Positions 1-9,778 of a stretch of 64,000 nucleotides of DNA are shown piece after piece. The stretch lies in NCBI RefSeq assembly GCF_017599345.1, contig NZ_JAGFVL010000021.1:40644-104643 (forward strand), read 5' to 3'. Numbering within the stretch: position 1 is the stretch's first letter; each line of letters starts with the position of its first letter. The DNA comes from Gracilibacillus suaedae. Its GTDB lineage: Bacteria > Bacillota > Bacilli > Bacillales > Amphibacillaceae. The position numbers and the translations under genes were made by a program. Below the pieces are notes generated by a model. The model had not been told where the DNA came from. It made no database searches and worked only from the letters and a program-made list of their open reading frames with translations.

Positions 1-1
1 T

Positions 2-343
2 GCGATAATGCGTACAGGTGCACTTGATGATCATGTATTTTTATGGTTCCAATTGGATTCACCAGATCCATACTATATATTACCAATTCTTACAGCTGGA
101 TTTACTTTCTTACAGCAAAAGTTAATGATGGCAGGAACAACCGCACAACAAAATTCAATGATGCCTCAAATGACAATGATGCTTTATATCATGCCGATTA
201 TGATTGGGGTGTTCGCAATTTTCTTCCCATCAGCATTGGCACTTTATTGGGTAGTAGGTAATATCTTTATGGTATTACAAACATTACTAATTAAAAATCC
301 AATGATGAAACGTAATGAGGCAAATGCAGGAGGAAATAAATAG
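2..343 (+). CDS. yidC: Membrane protein insertase YidC/SpoIIIJ, C-terminal part
   Basis: The gene enters from outside the window, so only about the last 113 residues are present. YidC/SpoIIIJ inserts and folds membrane proteins alone or with SecYEG. The visible part has hydrophobic segments (including one ending SALALYWVVGN) and Met-rich stretches (LMMAGTT, MMPQMTMMLYIMP) typical of the last transmembrane helices of the Oxa1/YidC family, then a short basic tail. The stop codon TAG shares its G with the GTG start of jag, so the two are translationally linked, as in Bacillus. Which of the two Bacillus paralogues it is follows from the jag neighbour. Confidence 0.95.
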   Translation, partial: AIMRTGALDDHVFLWFQLDSPDPYYILPILTAGFTFLQQKLMMAGTTAQQNSMMPQMTMMLYIMPIMIGVFAIFFPSALALYWVVGNIFMVLQTLLIKNPMMKRNEANAGGNK

Positions 344-1002
344 TGAGACAGATAACTGCTACTGGGCAAACTGTAGATGAAGCGGTTCAATCAGCGTTAA
401 GGCAGTTAAACATCACAGAGGACCAAGCTAAAATTGAAGTAATTGATGAAGGGAAAAAAGGGTTACTAGGTTTATTCGGATCAAAACCTGCGATTGTGAA
501 AGTCGCCAAAGCTCAAGAGCCAGAAGAAGTTCCTGAGAAGGAAGTCGAAACAGAAGAAGATCCTGTTGAAAAAATTCAGACATATGTAAAGAAGATTATT
601 GCTGAGTTTCAAGTCGACGTAAATGTTAAAGCAGAAGTAGAACAAAATGTTGTTACATTGCAATTGACTGGAGAAAAGATTGCGTTATTAATTGGAAAAC
701 GAGGTCAAACATTAAATGCAATTCAGTATCTTGCACAATTGGCGATGCATCAATATGCTGATAAATATTATACGGTAGTTGTTGATGCTGAAGGATATCG
801 TGAAAGAAGACAAGAAACGTTGATTTCATTGGCGGAGAGGTTGGCTGACCGTGCTAGTCAGACAAAGAGAGATGTGAAAATCGAACCAATGCCTTCGTTT
901 GAACGAAAAGTAATTCATACAGCATTACAAAAAAGAAAAGACGTTGAAACAGATTCACAAGGAACCGAACCGAACCGCTACGTAGTAATTAAACCGAAAT
1001 AA
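343..1002 (+). CDS. jag: RNA-binding protein Jag (KhpB/EloR)
   Basis: A 219-residue cytoplasmic RNA-binding protein, known in Firmicutes to act with KhpA in cell elongation and division control. It starts at GTG, with AGGAGG nine bases upstream. Domain order is the usual one: Jag_N (residues about 1-50, ending KKGLLGLFGSKPA), an acidic linker, a KH domain with the GKRG loop near residue 120, and a C-terminal R3H domain with the R-x3-H signature in ERKVIH. The length is normal. It overlaps the yidC stop by one base and is followed by a terminator. Confidence 0.95.
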   Translation: MRQITATGQTVDEAVQSALRQLNITEDQAKIEVIDEGKKGLLGLFGSKPAIVKVAKAQEPEEVPEKEVETEEDPVEKIQTYVKKIIAEFQVDVNVKAEVEQNVVTLQLTGEKIALLIGKRGQTLNAIQYLAQLAMHQYADKYYTVVVDAEGYRERRQETLISLAERLADRASQTKRDVKIEPMPSFERKVIHTALQKRKDVETDSQGTEPNRYVVIKPK

Positions 1003-1019
1003 ATAGCTTCTCATGGAAA

Positions 1020-1048
1020 CGAGTAATCAACGCGATTGCTCGTTTTTT
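1020..1048 (+). terminator. Intrinsic terminator of yidC-jag
   Basis: A nine-base stem (CGAGTAATC / GATTGCTCG, one G-T pair) with a five-base loop is followed by six T. It lies 18 bases after the jag stop. Confidence 0.85.
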
Positions 1049-1094
1049 ATGACCGAAAGAAAATACAACGGAGTAGAGTCCATAAACTGCTAAG

Positions 1095-1320
1095 TCAGTG
1101 GACATGGATTTGTTTTCTCCCACTTCCTCGGAGAATGCTGGCAAACCGCTTCGGCAGAATACTGCGCTTTTCGTGGGCACGGCTTCAGCTAACTTGGTAA
1201 AGAAAACCACTTTACCAAGTGGATCTTCAGCTCGTGCTGTCCCACAGGAGTCTCCGTATTCTGCCTACGCTAAGGGAACTGATCAATCATTTGAAAGTGG
1301 AAGTCCATAGCGATTCACTC
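1095..1320. repeat. Bacillaceae-type interspersed repeat, degenerate
   Basis: This stretch sits in the 683-bp gap between jag and mnmE. It has blocks such as GTGGGCACGGCTTCAGC and TCGTGCTGTCCCACAGGAG that I recognise from dispersed intergenic repeats of halotolerant Bacillaceae. Local base use is clearly more GC-rich than the flanks. It contains a perfect 10-bp inverted repeat (CTTGGTAAAG / CTTTACCAAG, 1193-1219). Two short open frames here do not look like genes. The family assignment is from memory and needs a genome-wide comparison. Confidence 0.55.
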
Positions 1321-1523
1321 TCATGGATTAAATCTTTTACTAATCAGAACATTTCGCAAAGCGTAGTATCTTGCCGGAGCGTATGTAAGCACTCACTAAA
1401 AATCAGATTGGAAGGAAGCTACACCAAGACCAATTTTCACAAGTTCACAGTTTATATCTACGTCGAATTAATGGAGAAGTTGATTCTGTTTTTGTGCTTG
1501 TGAATAATTGATTTCATAAAAAG

Positions 1524-1580
1524 TTATACACATGTGGATAATATATAGCGATGATTAATTTAAAATCCGAGTGTGGATAT
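1524..1580. promoter_or_regulatory. DnaA boxes upstream of mnmE
   Basis: Two consensus DnaA boxes lie back to back in opposite orientation: TTATACACA (1524-1532) and TGTGGATAA (1533-1541). A near-consensus TGTGGATAT follows at 1572-1580. This close to oriC they may bind DnaA to modulate initiation or to regulate the downstream operon. The boxes are seen; the role is inferred. Confidence 0.7.
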
Positions 1581-1685
1581 CTTTTCAAGTGATATAGTTT
1601 TGTGCTATTCTAATAAGTTAGTGACACTAAATAAAATGGATAGTCAATTAATATATAGAAAAATGAGAATAATGGGGGTGAAGAA

Positions 1686-3062
1686 GTGGACAAAGATACA
1701 ATAGCAGCGATTTCGACACCGATCGGAGAAGGAGCGATCGCAATTGTTCGATTGAGTGGTGAAGAAGCAATTGCCATAAGCAATAGATTATTTGAAGGAA
1801 AAGACCTTGAAAAAGTAGAATCTCATACGATTCATTACGGAAAAATGATCGACACCGAAACGAATGAAATGATGGAAGAAGTAATGGTTACGGTTATGCG
1901 TGCTCCTAAAACATTTACTAAAGAGGATGTAGTAGAGATTAATTGCCATGGTGGACTGGCATCTGTTAATCGATTATTAGAACATGTTCTGTTACACGGT
2001 GCACGTTTAGCTGAACCAGGAGAGTTTACCAAACGGGCATTTCTTAATGGACGTATTGATTTATCACAAGCAGAAGCTGTGATGGATTTGATTCGTGCCA
2101 AAACAGATAAGGCAATGAATATTGCATTGAAGCAATTAGATGGGAAATTATCGAAACTTGTTCATCAATTACGGCAAAAGTTAATTGAAACGGTAGCACA
2201 TGTAGAAGTAAATATCGATTATCCAGAGTATGATGATGTTGAAGAAATGTCTCATCAAATGTTACGAAAACAAACAGAAGAAGTATATCAGGAAGTAGAA
2301 CGGTTATTAAGTATGGCGAAACAGGGAAAAATCTTACGGGAAGGTATTGCAACAGCGATTATAGGTCGTCCAAACGTAGGAAAATCCTCTTTGCTTAATG
2401 CATTTGTTCAGGAAACGAAAGCAATTGTAACAGATATTCCAGGAACAACCAGAGATGTGATTGAGGAATATGTCAATGTTCGCGGTATACCGTTACGATT
2501 AGTTGACACAGCGGGAATTCGTGAAACGGAGGATATTGTTGAGCGGATCGGGGTGGAACGTTCCCGTCAAGCCTTAAAGGAGTCGGACTTAATTTTGTTA
2601 GTGTTGAACTATGGTGAGCAATTAACAGAAGAAGACCGTAACCTTTTTAAAGCGATAGAAGGGTTAGAATATATCGTGATCGTCAATAAGACAGACTTGG
2701 ATCAAAAGTTAGACCTGGAGGAAGTAAGACAATTAGCCGGTGATCAAAAAGTGATAACGACTGCATTAATTGAAGAGAAAGGCATGGATGATTTAGAAGA
2801 AGCAATTGCAGACACTTTTTTTGCGGGAGATTTGGAAAGTGGCGATTTAACGTATGTTTCGAATGTACGTCATATTCAATTATTGCAGCAAACTTTAAAG
2901 GCTCTGGAAGATGCAATGGATGCGATGGATGCAGATATGCCAATTGACCTGGTACAAATTGACGTGACAAGAGCTTGGGAATTATTGGGTGAGATTGTAG
3001 GAGATACGATGCAGGATAGTCTGATTGATCAACTGTTTTCACAGTTCTGTTTAGGGAAATAA
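1686..3062 (+). CDS. mnmE: tRNA uridine-5-carboxymethylaminomethyl(34) synthesis GTPase MnmE
   Basis: With MnmG this 458-residue GTPase makes the cmnm5 modification at the wobble uridine of certain tRNAs. The N-terminal tetrahydrofolate-binding domain begins [19 protein letters not shown]. The inserted G domain has GRPNVGKSS (G1), DTAG (G3) and NKTD (G4). The protein ends with the conserved FCLGK, whose cysteine is typical of the family. Start is GTG at 1686 behind a GGGGGTG Shine-Dalgarno. It is 25 bp upstream of its partner mnmG. Confidence 0.97.
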   Translation: MDKDTIAAISTPIGEGAIAIVRLSGEEAIAISNRLFEGKDLEKVESHTIHYGKMIDTETNEMMEEVMVTVMRAPKTFTKEDVVEINCHGGLASVNRLLEHVLLHGARLAEPGEFTKRAFLNGRIDLSQAEAVMDLIRAKTDKAMNIALKQLDGKLSKLVHQLRQKLIETVAHVEVNIDYPEYDDVEEMSHQMLRKQTEEVYQEVERLLSMAKQGKILREGIATAIIGRPNVGKSSLLNAFVQETKAIVTDIPGTTRDVIEEYVNVRGIPLRLVDTAGIRETEDIVERIGVERSRQALKESDLILLVLNYGEQLTEEDRNLFKAIEGLEYIVIVNKTDLDQKLDLEEVRQLAGDQKVITTALIEEKGMDDLEEAIADTFFAGDLESGDLTYVSNVRHIQLLQQTLKALEDAMDAMDADMPIDLVQIDVTRAWELLGEIVGDTMQDSLIDQLFSQFCLGK

Positions 3063-3087
3063 ATACTAATAAAAAGGAGGATCAGCG

Positions 3088-4980
3088 ATGTCAACTTATG
3101 AAGCTGGTCATTATGATGTGATCGTCATCGGAGCAGGCCATGCAGGGGTAGAGGCTGCTTATGCTGCTGCCAAACGTGGAGCGAAAACATTAATATTAAC
3201 ATTGAACTTAGATATGATCGCATTTATGCCGTGTAATCCATCAATCGGTGGACCTGCCAAAGGTATCGTCGTTCGTGAAATTGATGCATTGGGCGGATTA
3301 ATGGGTAAGGTAATCGATAAAACATACATTCAAATGAGAATGCTTAATACAGGTAAAGGACCTGCTGTTCGGGCATTACGTGCACAAGCAGATAAACCTT
3401 TATATATTCAAGAAATGAAGAAGACATTAGAACAAGAACCAAATTTAACACTTCGTCAAGGAATGGTAGAAAAATTAGTTGTCGAAGATGATCAAGTAAA
3501 AGGGGTTATCACAGAGACGAAAGCATTATATCGTGCTGAAACTGTAATTATTACAACAGGTACGTTTATGCGTGGTCGTGTCATCATTGGCGATATTTCC
3601 TATGAAAGTGGACCAAATAACCAACGAGCAAGTGTAAAATTAGCGGAAAACTTGGAAGAAATAGGTTTTGATCTTGTTCGTTTTAAAACAGGTACACCAC
3701 CAAGAGTTAATAATCATTCGATTAATTACGATAAAACAGAAATTCAGCCAGGGGATGACCATCCACAACATTTTTCCTATGAAACAACGGAGGAAATATT
3801 GGATCAAATTCCATGCTGGTTAACCTATACAAATGAAAAAACACATGAGATTATTAATGAAAATCTAGGGTTATCTGCGATGTATTCCGGTATGATCAAA
3901 GGAACAGGACCGCGTTATTGTCCATCTATTGAGGATAAAATTGTTAGATTCCATGATAAACCACGTCATCAAATTTTCTTGGAGCCAGAAGGTCGCCATA
4001 CCGATGAAGTGTATGTCCAAGGTTTATCTACCTCATTACCTGAATACGTACAACGCGAAATTTTACACAGTATTCCAGGATTAGAAGAAGCGGACATTAT
4101 GCGTGCTGGTTATGCAATTGAATACGATTCTGTCGTGCCAACACAATTATGGCCGACACTTGAAGTGAAAGATGTAGAAGGTTTGTTCACGGCGGGTCAA
4201 ATTAATGGTACATCTGGGTATGAAGAAGCTGCAGGTCAAGGTTTAATGGCTGGAATTAACGCAGCAGCTAAAGCATTGGATAAAGATCCCTTAATTTTAG
4301 ATAGATCTCAGGCGTATATTGGTGTATTAATTGATGACCTTGTAACAAAAGGGACCAATGAACCATACCGTCTGTTAACGTCACGAGCAGAATATCGTTT
4401 ATTATTACGTCACGATAACGCGGATTTACGTTTAACTGAGATAGGTCATCAAATGGGCTTGATTTCAGACGAGCGATTTGCAAGTTTTGAAGAGAAGAAA
4501 CGCTTAATTGAAGAAGAGAAAGAACGATTAAGCAGTATTCGGTTAAAACCAACAGAAGAATTGCAACAGTTGATGGAGTCTGTAGGTGGTACTAGGTTAA
4601 AAGATGGCATTCTTGCTTATGATTTAATGAAAAGACCTGAAGTAACATATGACGTGATTGAACAAGTAGCACCAGCTGAAAAAGAATTAGCGGCTGATGT
4701 AAAAGAACAAGTCGAAATTCAAATTAAATATCAAGGTTATATCGCAAAGTCAAACCAACAAGTCGAGCGCATAAAAAAAATGGAAAATAAACTAATCCCA
4801 GATGATATTGATTATGATGCAATTAGTGGTATTGCTACTGAAGCAAGAGAAAAATTGAAGCAAGTTCGTCCGTTATCTGTAGCGCAAGCATCAAGGATAT
4901 CAGGTGTTAATCCAGCTGATATTTCCATTCTTTTAGTGTATATTGAACAAGGGAATGTAGCTAAAGTATCGAACGAATAG
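3088..4980 (+). CDS. mnmG: tRNA uridine-5-carboxymethylaminomethyl(34) synthesis enzyme MnmG (GidA)
   Basis: FAD-dependent partner of MnmE, 630 residues, of normal length. The N-terminal dinucleotide-binding motif [10 protein letters not shown] is intact, and the conserved CNPSIGG and [21 protein letters not shown] regions are present in pieces across the FAD domain. The C-terminal helical domain binds MnmE. A strong AGGAGG lies ten bases before the ATG. The downstream rsmG begins 12 bases after the stop, giving the usual mnmE-mnmG-rsmG operon. Confidence 0.97.
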   Translation: MSTYEAGHYDVIVIGAGHAGVEAAYAAAKRGAKTLILTLNLDMIAFMPCNPSIGGPAKGIVVREIDALGGLMGKVIDKTYIQMRMLNTGKGPAVRALRAQADKPLYIQEMKKTLEQEPNLTLRQGMVEKLVVEDDQVKGVITETKALYRAETVIITTGTFMRGRVIIGDISYESGPNNQRASVKLAENLEEIGFDLVRFKTGTPPRVNNHSINYDKTEIQPGDDHPQHFSYETTEEILDQIPCWLTYTNEKTHEIINENLGLSAMYSGMIKGTGPRYCPSIEDKIVRFHDKPRHQIFLEPEGRHTDEVYVQGLSTSLPEYVQREILHSIPGLEEADIMRAGYAIEYDSVVPTQLWPTLEVKDVEGLFTAGQINGTSGYEEAAGQGLMAGINAAAKALDKDPLILDRSQAYIGVLIDDLVTKGTNEPYRLLTSRAEYRLLLRHDNADLRLTEIGHQMGLISDERFASFEEKKRLIEEEKERLSSIRLKPTEELQQLMESVGGTRLKDGILAYDLMKRPEVTYDVIEQVAPAEKELAADVKEQVEIQIKYQGYIAKSNQQVERIKKMENKLIPDDIDYDAISGIATEAREKLKQVRPLSVAQASRISGVNPADISILLVYIEQGNVAKVSNE

Positions 4981-4992
4981 AGGAGTGGCATG

Positions 4993-5706
4993 ATGAATCT
5001 TTCGTCTTTTCAAGAACATCTAAAAAAAGAAGGAATTGAGATCACGGAAAAGCAATTACAGCAATTTGAGAAATATTTCCACACATTGGTGGAGTGGAAC
5101 GAAAAAATGAATTTAACAGCGATCACAGATCAAGAAGAAGTCTACGTCAAACACTTTTATGATTCGATTACAGCTGCATTTTATTTTGATTTCACCAATG
5201 CATTTCATTTATGTGATGTGGGTGCTGGAGCGGGTTTTCCCAGTATTCCACTTAAAATACTTTTTCCGCAAATCGATGTTACCATTGTCGATTCATTAAA
5301 GAAAAGGATTACATTTTTAAATCATTTAGCTTCAGAACTAGAACTTGAAGGTGTGAGTTTTTATCATGATCGTGCTGAATTGTTTGGAAGAAACGAGAAG
5401 TTCAGACATAAATTTGATGTCGTGATGGCTCGTGCTGTAGCGAGGACTTCTGTTTTGTCTGAGCTTTGCCTGCCACTTCTACGAACAAATGGTACGTTTA
5501 TTGCGATGAAGGGTTCTAATGTAGAGGAAGAACTTTCCGATGCCGAAGATGCAATTGAACTGCTTGGTGGAAAATTACAACGCATTGAACATTTTTCATT
5601 ACCAGAAAATAATGGGGAAAGAAATATCGTCATTATTGATAAAAAACGTAAAACACCAAAGAAATTCCCTAGAAAACCAGGGGTACCCAATAAAAATCCT
5701 TTATAA
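4993..5706 (+). CDS. rsmG: 16S rRNA (guanine(527)-N7)-methyltransferase RsmG (GidB)
   Basis: A SAM-dependent methyltransferase of 237 residues that modifies G527 of 16S rRNA; loss gives low-level streptomycin resistance in other bacteria. The SAM-binding loop [10 protein letters not shown] is present, as are the family tail [11 protein letters not shown] and the early [10 protein letters not shown] motif. There are two adjacent ATGs. The second (4993) is preferred because AGGAG is then seven bases away, against four for the first (4990). Confidence 0.95.
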   Translation: MNLSSFQEHLKKEGIEITEKQLQQFEKYFHTLVEWNEKMNLTAITDQEEVYVKHFYDSITAAFYFDFTNAFHLCDVGAGAGFPSIPLKILFPQIDVTIVDSLKKRITFLNHLASELELEGVSFYHDRAELFGRNEKFRHKFDVVMARAVARTSVLSELCLPLLRTNGTFIAMKGSNVEEELSDAEDAIELLGGKLQRIEHFSLPENNGERNIVIIDKKRKTPKKFPRKPGVPNKNPL

Positions 5707-5790
5707 ATGATATTTTTATCAAAAATAAGTCATATTTTTTATCGCTTTTTGATTTTTTATGATAAAATAAGAGTAACAGATTACTAGTTA

Positions 5791-5806
5791 TGTTCCACGT
5801 GAAACA
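5791..5806. promoter_or_regulatory. parS centromere site 1
   Basis: TGTTCCACGTGAAACA matches the ParB (Spo0J) parS consensus TGTTNCACGTGAAACA at every defined position. It lies between rsmG and noc, close to the soj-spo0J genes whose products use it. Confidence 0.92.
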
Positions 5807-5831
5807 TTTGGGATATAAAACGGCTTCTATG

Positions 5832-5870
5832 ACTTGCTTAAATTCTAGTTTTAAGCAAGTTTTCCCTTTT
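5832..5870 (+). terminator. Hairpin with T-rich tail upstream of noc
   Basis: A perfect 11-bp stem (ACTTGCTTAAA / TTTAAGCAAGT) with a seven-base loop is followed by TTTCCCTTTT. It probably ends the mnmE-mnmG-rsmG transcript before noc. Confidence 0.75.
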
Positions 5871-5954
5871 ATTAACTCGATAAATAGGGAAAAGTATTCG
5901 CTCTCATACAATATTATTTGAATTTTGTTTAAGCAGAAAAAGGTGGTGTTGATT

Positions 5955-6818
5955 ATGTTACACCCATTTGGTCGTATTTTTGGATTAGGTGATAAGGTGG
6001 ATGAAGAATTAATAGAGGACCAGGAAAGCTATCAAGATGAAGTAGTTTTTATTGATGTTGATGCTATTGAAGCAAATCGCTACCAGCCTAGATCCATATT
6101 TAATGAAGAAAAAATTAAAGAATTAGCACAAACCCTACATACACATGGTATGATTCAGCCGATTGTAGTCCGGTCTCTTGATGAGGAAGAGGATAAATAT
6201 GAAATAATTGCTGGGGAAAGACGTTGGCGAGCAGCAAAAAGCCTGAATTGGGATAAGGTTCCTGCAATTATTCGTGAAATGACAGATAAAGAGACGGCAT
6301 CGGTAGCATTAATTGAGAACTTACAACGTGAGGAACTGACAGTAATCGAAGAAGCGGTCGCATATGAGAAATTGATCGAGATGCATGAATTAACACAAGA
6401 AGCGTTAGCCCAACGTTTAGGTAAAAGTCAATCGACAATAGCAAATAAAATGCGCTTATTAAAATTGCCAGAACCAGTGCAACAAGCTATTTTGCAGAAG
6501 ACAATTACGGAAAGACATGCTCGTGCATTGATCGCTTTAAAGAGTGAAGCACTTCAATTGAAAATATTACAACAGATTATTGAACGAGATTTAAATGTTA
6601 AACAAACAGAGGCCCAAATAGAGCGACTGTTATCTGATAAGAAAAAGCCTGCCAAAAAGCCTCGGCTAAAAGGTGTTAACAAAGATATGAGAATTGCTAT
6701 GAACACGATCAGGCAATCATTAGACATGGTATCTGACACGGGGATTGATTTAGAGACAGATGAACAGGATCATGATGACTATTATCAGATTACGATCAAA
6801 ATTCCTAAGAAAAAATGA
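5955..6818 (+). CDS. noc: Nucleoid occlusion protein Noc
   Basis: A ParB-family DNA- and membrane-binding protein (287 residues) that keeps division rings off the nucleoid. The chosen ATG gives the N-terminus [14 protein letters not shown], matching the short amphipathic membrane-targeting start of Noc. A TTG 30 bases upstream also opens the frame but lacks an RBS. The ParB/Srx CTP-binding domain (ENRYQPR-type box near residue 45, GERRWRAAK near 90) and a KorB-like HTH ([17 protein letters not shown]) follow. The second ParB paralogue next to ParA is Spo0J, which supports calling this one Noc. Confidence 0.93.
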   Translation: MLHPFGRIFGLGDKVDEELIEDQESYQDEVVFIDVDAIEANRYQPRSIFNEEKIKELAQTLHTHGMIQPIVVRSLDEEEDKYEIIAGERRWRAAKSLNWDKVPAIIREMTDKETASVALIENLQREELTVIEEAVAYEKLIEMHELTQEALAQRLGKSQSTIANKMRLLKLPEPVQQAILQKTITERHARALIALKSEALQLKILQQIIERDLNVKQTEAQIERLLSDKKKPAKKPRLKGVNKDMRIAMNTIRQSLDMVSDTGIDLETDEQDHDDYYQITIKIPKKK

Positions 6819-6828
6819 TTACATGATG

Positions 6829-6865
6829 ACCCATCTTTATTAGTTAGGAAGATGGGTTGTTTTTT
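6829..6865 (+). terminator. Terminator of noc
   Basis: A perfect 9-bp stem (ACCCATCTT / AAGATGGGT) with an 11-base loop is followed by a T-rich run. Confidence 0.85.
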
Positions 6866-6920
6866 GGCAAGATAAAAGGTATTTGTTAGGTAATCAATTG
6901 GACCATTTTAACTAAAAATG

Positions 6921-6949
6921 TTAAAAATTAAAAAAAATTTATTTATAAT
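6921..6949 (+). promoter_or_regulatory. Candidate sigma-A promoter of soj-spo0J
   Basis: TATAAT (6944-6949) is perfect, with TTAAAA 17 bases upstream as a weak -35. It is placed about 50 bases before the soj start. Confidence 0.45.
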
Positions 6950-6999
6950 AGATTATTAGTGATAGAATAAGAGAAAAGATGCAAGAGGTAGGTGACACC

Positions 7000-7761
7000 A
7001 TGGGTAAAGTAATAGCCGTTGCAAACCAAAAAGGTGGCGTCGGCAAAACGACTTCTTCTGTTAATTTAAGTGCATGTTTAGCACATCTGAATAAAAAAAT
7101 ATTAATTGTAGATATAGATCCTCAAGGTAATTCTACGAGTGGGGTAGGGATTAATAAAGCAGATGTAAGTCATTGTATATATGACGTGTTAGTAGAGGAT
7201 ATTGAAACGAAACAAGTATGCTTGCAGACAGATATCGAAAATTTAGAAATAATACCCGCAACCATTCAGCTAGCTGGAGCTGAAATAGAATTAGTTTCTA
7301 CTATTTCACGTGAAGTTCGTTTGAAGAAGGCTATTGATAGTATTAAGGATGACTATGATTATATTATCATTGATTGTCCTCCTTCACTAGGGTTGTTAAC
7401 AATCAATGCCTTAACAGCTTCAGATACTGTTTTAATACCAGTTCAATGTGAATATTATGCATTAGAAGGATTAAGTCAGTTATTGAACACGATTCGGTTA
7501 GTACAAAAACATTTAAATAAAGAACTGATGATAGAAGGAGTTCTTTTAACCATGTTAGATGCAAGAACGAATCTTGGACTGCAAGTAATAGATGAAGTGA
7601 AAAAGTATTTTCAAGATAAAGTCTATAACACGGTGGTACCACGTAATATTCGTTTAGGTGAAGCGCCAAGTCATGGACAACCAATCATATCATACGACTC
7701 TAAATCAAGAGGAGCAGAGGTTTACCTTGATTTAGCAAAGGAAGTGATTGCCGGTGGCTAG
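7000..7761 (+). CDS. soj: Chromosome partitioning ATPase Soj (ParA)
   Basis: A 253-residue ParA ATPase that with Spo0J drives origin segregation and regulates DnaA. The deviant Walker A motif KGGVGKTTSSVNL with its signature lysine is intact, as are IDPQGN and the Walker B-like IIIDCPPSLG. The start at 7000 gives MGKVIAVANQKGG, matching family N-termini, with GAGGTAGGTG upstream; a start at 6979 is less likely. It overlaps spo0J by eight bases. Confidence 0.96.
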   Translation: MGKVIAVANQKGGVGKTTSSVNLSACLAHLNKKILIVDIDPQGNSTSGVGINKADVSHCIYDVLVEDIETKQVCLQTDIENLEIIPATIQLAGAEIELVSTISREVRLKKAIDSIKDDYDYIIIDCPPSLGLLTINALTASDTVLIPVQCEYYALEGLSQLLNTIRLVQKHLNKELMIEGVLLTMLDARTNLGLQVIDEVKKYFQDKVYNTVVPRNIRLGEAPSHGQPIISYDSKSRGAEVYLDLAKEVIAGG

Positions 7762-8587
7762 AGGATTAGGTAAGGGGTTAGATGCATTTTTTCCAGAAAT
7801 AGAAGAAAAAGATTCTGACAAGATTGAAGAGGTAGAACTGAAGAAATGCCGGCCAAACCCATATCAACCACGAAAAGTATTCGAAGCGGATGCGATCGAG
7901 GAGTTAAAAGAATCTGTTTTACAACATGGTATCCTGCAACCTTTGATAGTAAGAAAGAGCATTAGAGGATATGAAATTGTCGTAGGTGAGAGAAGGTTTA
8001 GAGCAGCTAAAGAAGCAAATTTAGAAACAATACCTGTTATTATTAAAGATTTAACAGATGAACAAATGATGGAGTTAGCATTATTAGAAAATATTCAGCG
8101 TGAAGATTTAACTCCGATTGAAGAAGCAACGGCATATGATCGCTTAATTAATGAGTTAGGTACAACACAGGATCAACTTGCCAAGCGGTTAGGGAAAAGC
8201 AGATCACATATCGCGAACCTGGTAAGACTCCTCAGTTTGCCAGAAGAGGTTATGGCCCAAATCAACCACGGAGCACTTTCCATGGGACATGGAAGAGCTT
8301 TATTAGGATTAAAAGATAAAAATAAAATCAAACCGGTAGTAAAACGGATTACGACAGAGAGATTGAATGTCCGCCAAGTGGAGGCACTAATAAACGAACT
8401 AAATAATCAGCAACCGAAGAAAAAGAAAAAGCCAAAGAAGGATATCTTTATTACGGAAAAAGAAAATCATTTAAAAGAGTATTTTGGAACGAATGTAAAG
8501 ATTAACAAAGGAAAAAGAAAAGGTAAAATAGAAATAGAATTCTTTTCGGAAGAAGACTTAAACCGTATTTTAGATAAGATAGAATAA
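7754..8587 (+). CDS. spo0J: Chromosome partitioning protein Spo0J (ParB)
   Basis: A ParB CTPase clamp that loads at parS and spreads, recruiting SMC (277 residues). The GTG start at 7754 gives MARGLGKGLDAFF, the expected family start; a TTG six bases upstream is an alternative. Visible motifs are NPYQPRKVF, GERRFRAAK and NIQRED in the CTP domain, and the HTH QLAKRLGKSRSHIANLVRLL. A basic C-terminal dimerisation domain follows. Two perfect parS sites flank this locus at 5791 and 11044. Confidence 0.96.
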   Translation: MARGLGKGLDAFFPEIEEKDSDKIEEVELKKCRPNPYQPRKVFEADAIEELKESVLQHGILQPLIVRKSIRGYEIVVGERRFRAAKEANLETIPVIIKDLTDEQMMELALLENIQREDLTPIEEATAYDRLINELGTTQDQLAKRLGKSRSHIANLVRLLSLPEEVMAQINHGALSMGHGRALLGLKDKNKIKPVVKRITTERLNVRQVEALINELNNQQPKKKKKPKKDIFITEKENHLKEYFGTNVKINKGKRKGKIEIEFFSEEDLNRILDKIE

Positions 8588-8593
8588 TATTTG

Positions 8594-8631
8594 GTCTGAT
8601 TGTTTGCGGGTGCAAATGATCAGGCTTTTTC
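8594..8631 (+). terminator. Terminator of soj-spo0J
   Basis: Imperfect 12-bp stem (CTGATTGTTTGC / GCAAATGATCAG) followed by CTTTTT. Confidence 0.75.
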
Positions 8632-8667
8632 ATGTGAAACTATTCTACAGGTGAAGGTGGAGGCATC

Positions 8668-9372
8668 ATGGCTTTATTAGGAACATTAGTAAATGGTTTA
8701 TGTATTATTATAGGTACCATTATTGGTCTTATTTTTTCCAATATCCCTGAAAGAGTTAAAAACACCGCTTTACAAGGAATTGGTTTAGTAGTAGCACTGA
8801 TTGGTATTCAAATGGCGATCCAAGCAGATAATATTATCTTAATTTTGCTAAGTCTATTACTAGGCTCTATTATTGGTACAGGTGTACATTTGGAAGATAA
8901 ATTAAATATCCTTGGGCAAAAACTAGAAGGTAAAATAAGCAAGGATGGCAATGGAAATCTTACAGAAGGATTTATAACGGCTACTTTAATTTTTGTCATT
9001 GGGGCCATGAGCATTGTCGGTGCATTGGATGGTGGATTGAGAGGGGATCATGAAGTTTTATATACGAAAGCGTTTTTAGACGGTTTCATGGCAATGGTGT
9101 TAACCACAACATTAGGATATGGCGTCATTTTTTCGGTAATACCAGTTATTCTCTATCAAGGATCGATTGCATTACTAGCGGTACAAATTAATAATTGGCT
9201 CCCGCAATCTATCTTAGATGGATTTATCAATGAGGTAACTGCAATAGGAGGCTTATTAATATTAGCAATTGGCTTAAATATTCTTAACATTACCAAAATA
9301 AAAATAGGAGACTTCCTCCCCGCTATTTTTGTATTTATTATCTTTTATTTCAGTTATGGTTTTATAGCATGA
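8668..9372 (+). CDS. DUF554 family membrane protein
   Basis: A 234-residue hydrophobic protein with about seven membrane segments. The family (DUF554, YqgA/YdfK-like) has no firmly established function, though transport is usually suggested. The opening GTLVNGLCIIIGTIIGL and the central GAMSIVGALDGGLRGDH are characteristic. AGGTGGAGG lies just upstream of the ATG. It stands alone between the spo0J terminator and a repeat-bearing gap. Confidence 0.85.
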   Translation: MALLGTLVNGLCIIIGTIIGLIFSNIPERVKNTALQGIGLVVALIGIQMAIQADNIILILLSLLLGSIIGTGVHLEDKLNILGQKLEGKISKDGNGNLTEGFITATLIFVIGAMSIVGALDGGLRGDHEVLYTKAFLDGFMAMVLTTTLGYGVIFSVIPVILYQGSIALLAVQINNWLPQSILDGFINEVTAIGGLLILAIGLNILNITKIKIGDFLPAIFVFIIFYFSYGFIA

Positions 9373-9427
9373 GCGAAATCCAAATACTGCGAAATAGTGT
9401 GGACTTCCAAGTAAGTCTGGGCAGAGT

Positions 9428-9609
9428 GCGGACAATTGTTCCGCTATTTGCGACAAAAGTGCCGTTTTTATGGTGGTTGCGGACATCTATTCCGCTATTC
9501 ATTGAAAATAGTGCTAATGGAAGCCGAAATGAGCCAAATAAGGAATTCAATGTCCGCTAACATGGGAAAACAGGCGTTTTTCATTCAAATAACGCACTAA
9601 ATGTCCGCT
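9428..9609. repeat. Cluster of GCGGACA/TCCGCTATT repeats
   Basis: The 406-bp gap 9373-9778 contains two plus-strand copies (9428, 9479) of a unit of form GCGGACA-TNTTCCGCTATT. Two inverted copies ending ATGTCCGCT follow (about 9540-9557 and 9588-9609). The same unit recurs at 21141-21320 before dnaC. No gene is supported here; the short open frames crossing it are by-products of the repeat. Confidence 0.7.
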
Positions 9610-9778
9610 CAGCACCTAGATAAATTTTCATTATTCCTCAGTTTGTATCTATTTCATATCTGACAATCGGGTTGGTTTTGTCTGGTTATTGGCTTTAAAA
9701 GTGCCGGAATTTTTGTTCATACCTTTGTCCCACGTCGCATATTTTTAATATATCTAAAGCTTTTTTGGAGGCAAAGAT

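Noticed and set aside
1098..1503. Two short plus-strand open frames between jag and mnmE
   Set aside because: They lie in the interspersed repeat, lack ribosome binding sites and look like no protein family.
8625..8645. Degenerate parS-like sequence after spo0J (TTTTTCATGTGAAACT)
   Set aside because: It breaks the CACGTG core and the symmetry, unlike the two good sites.
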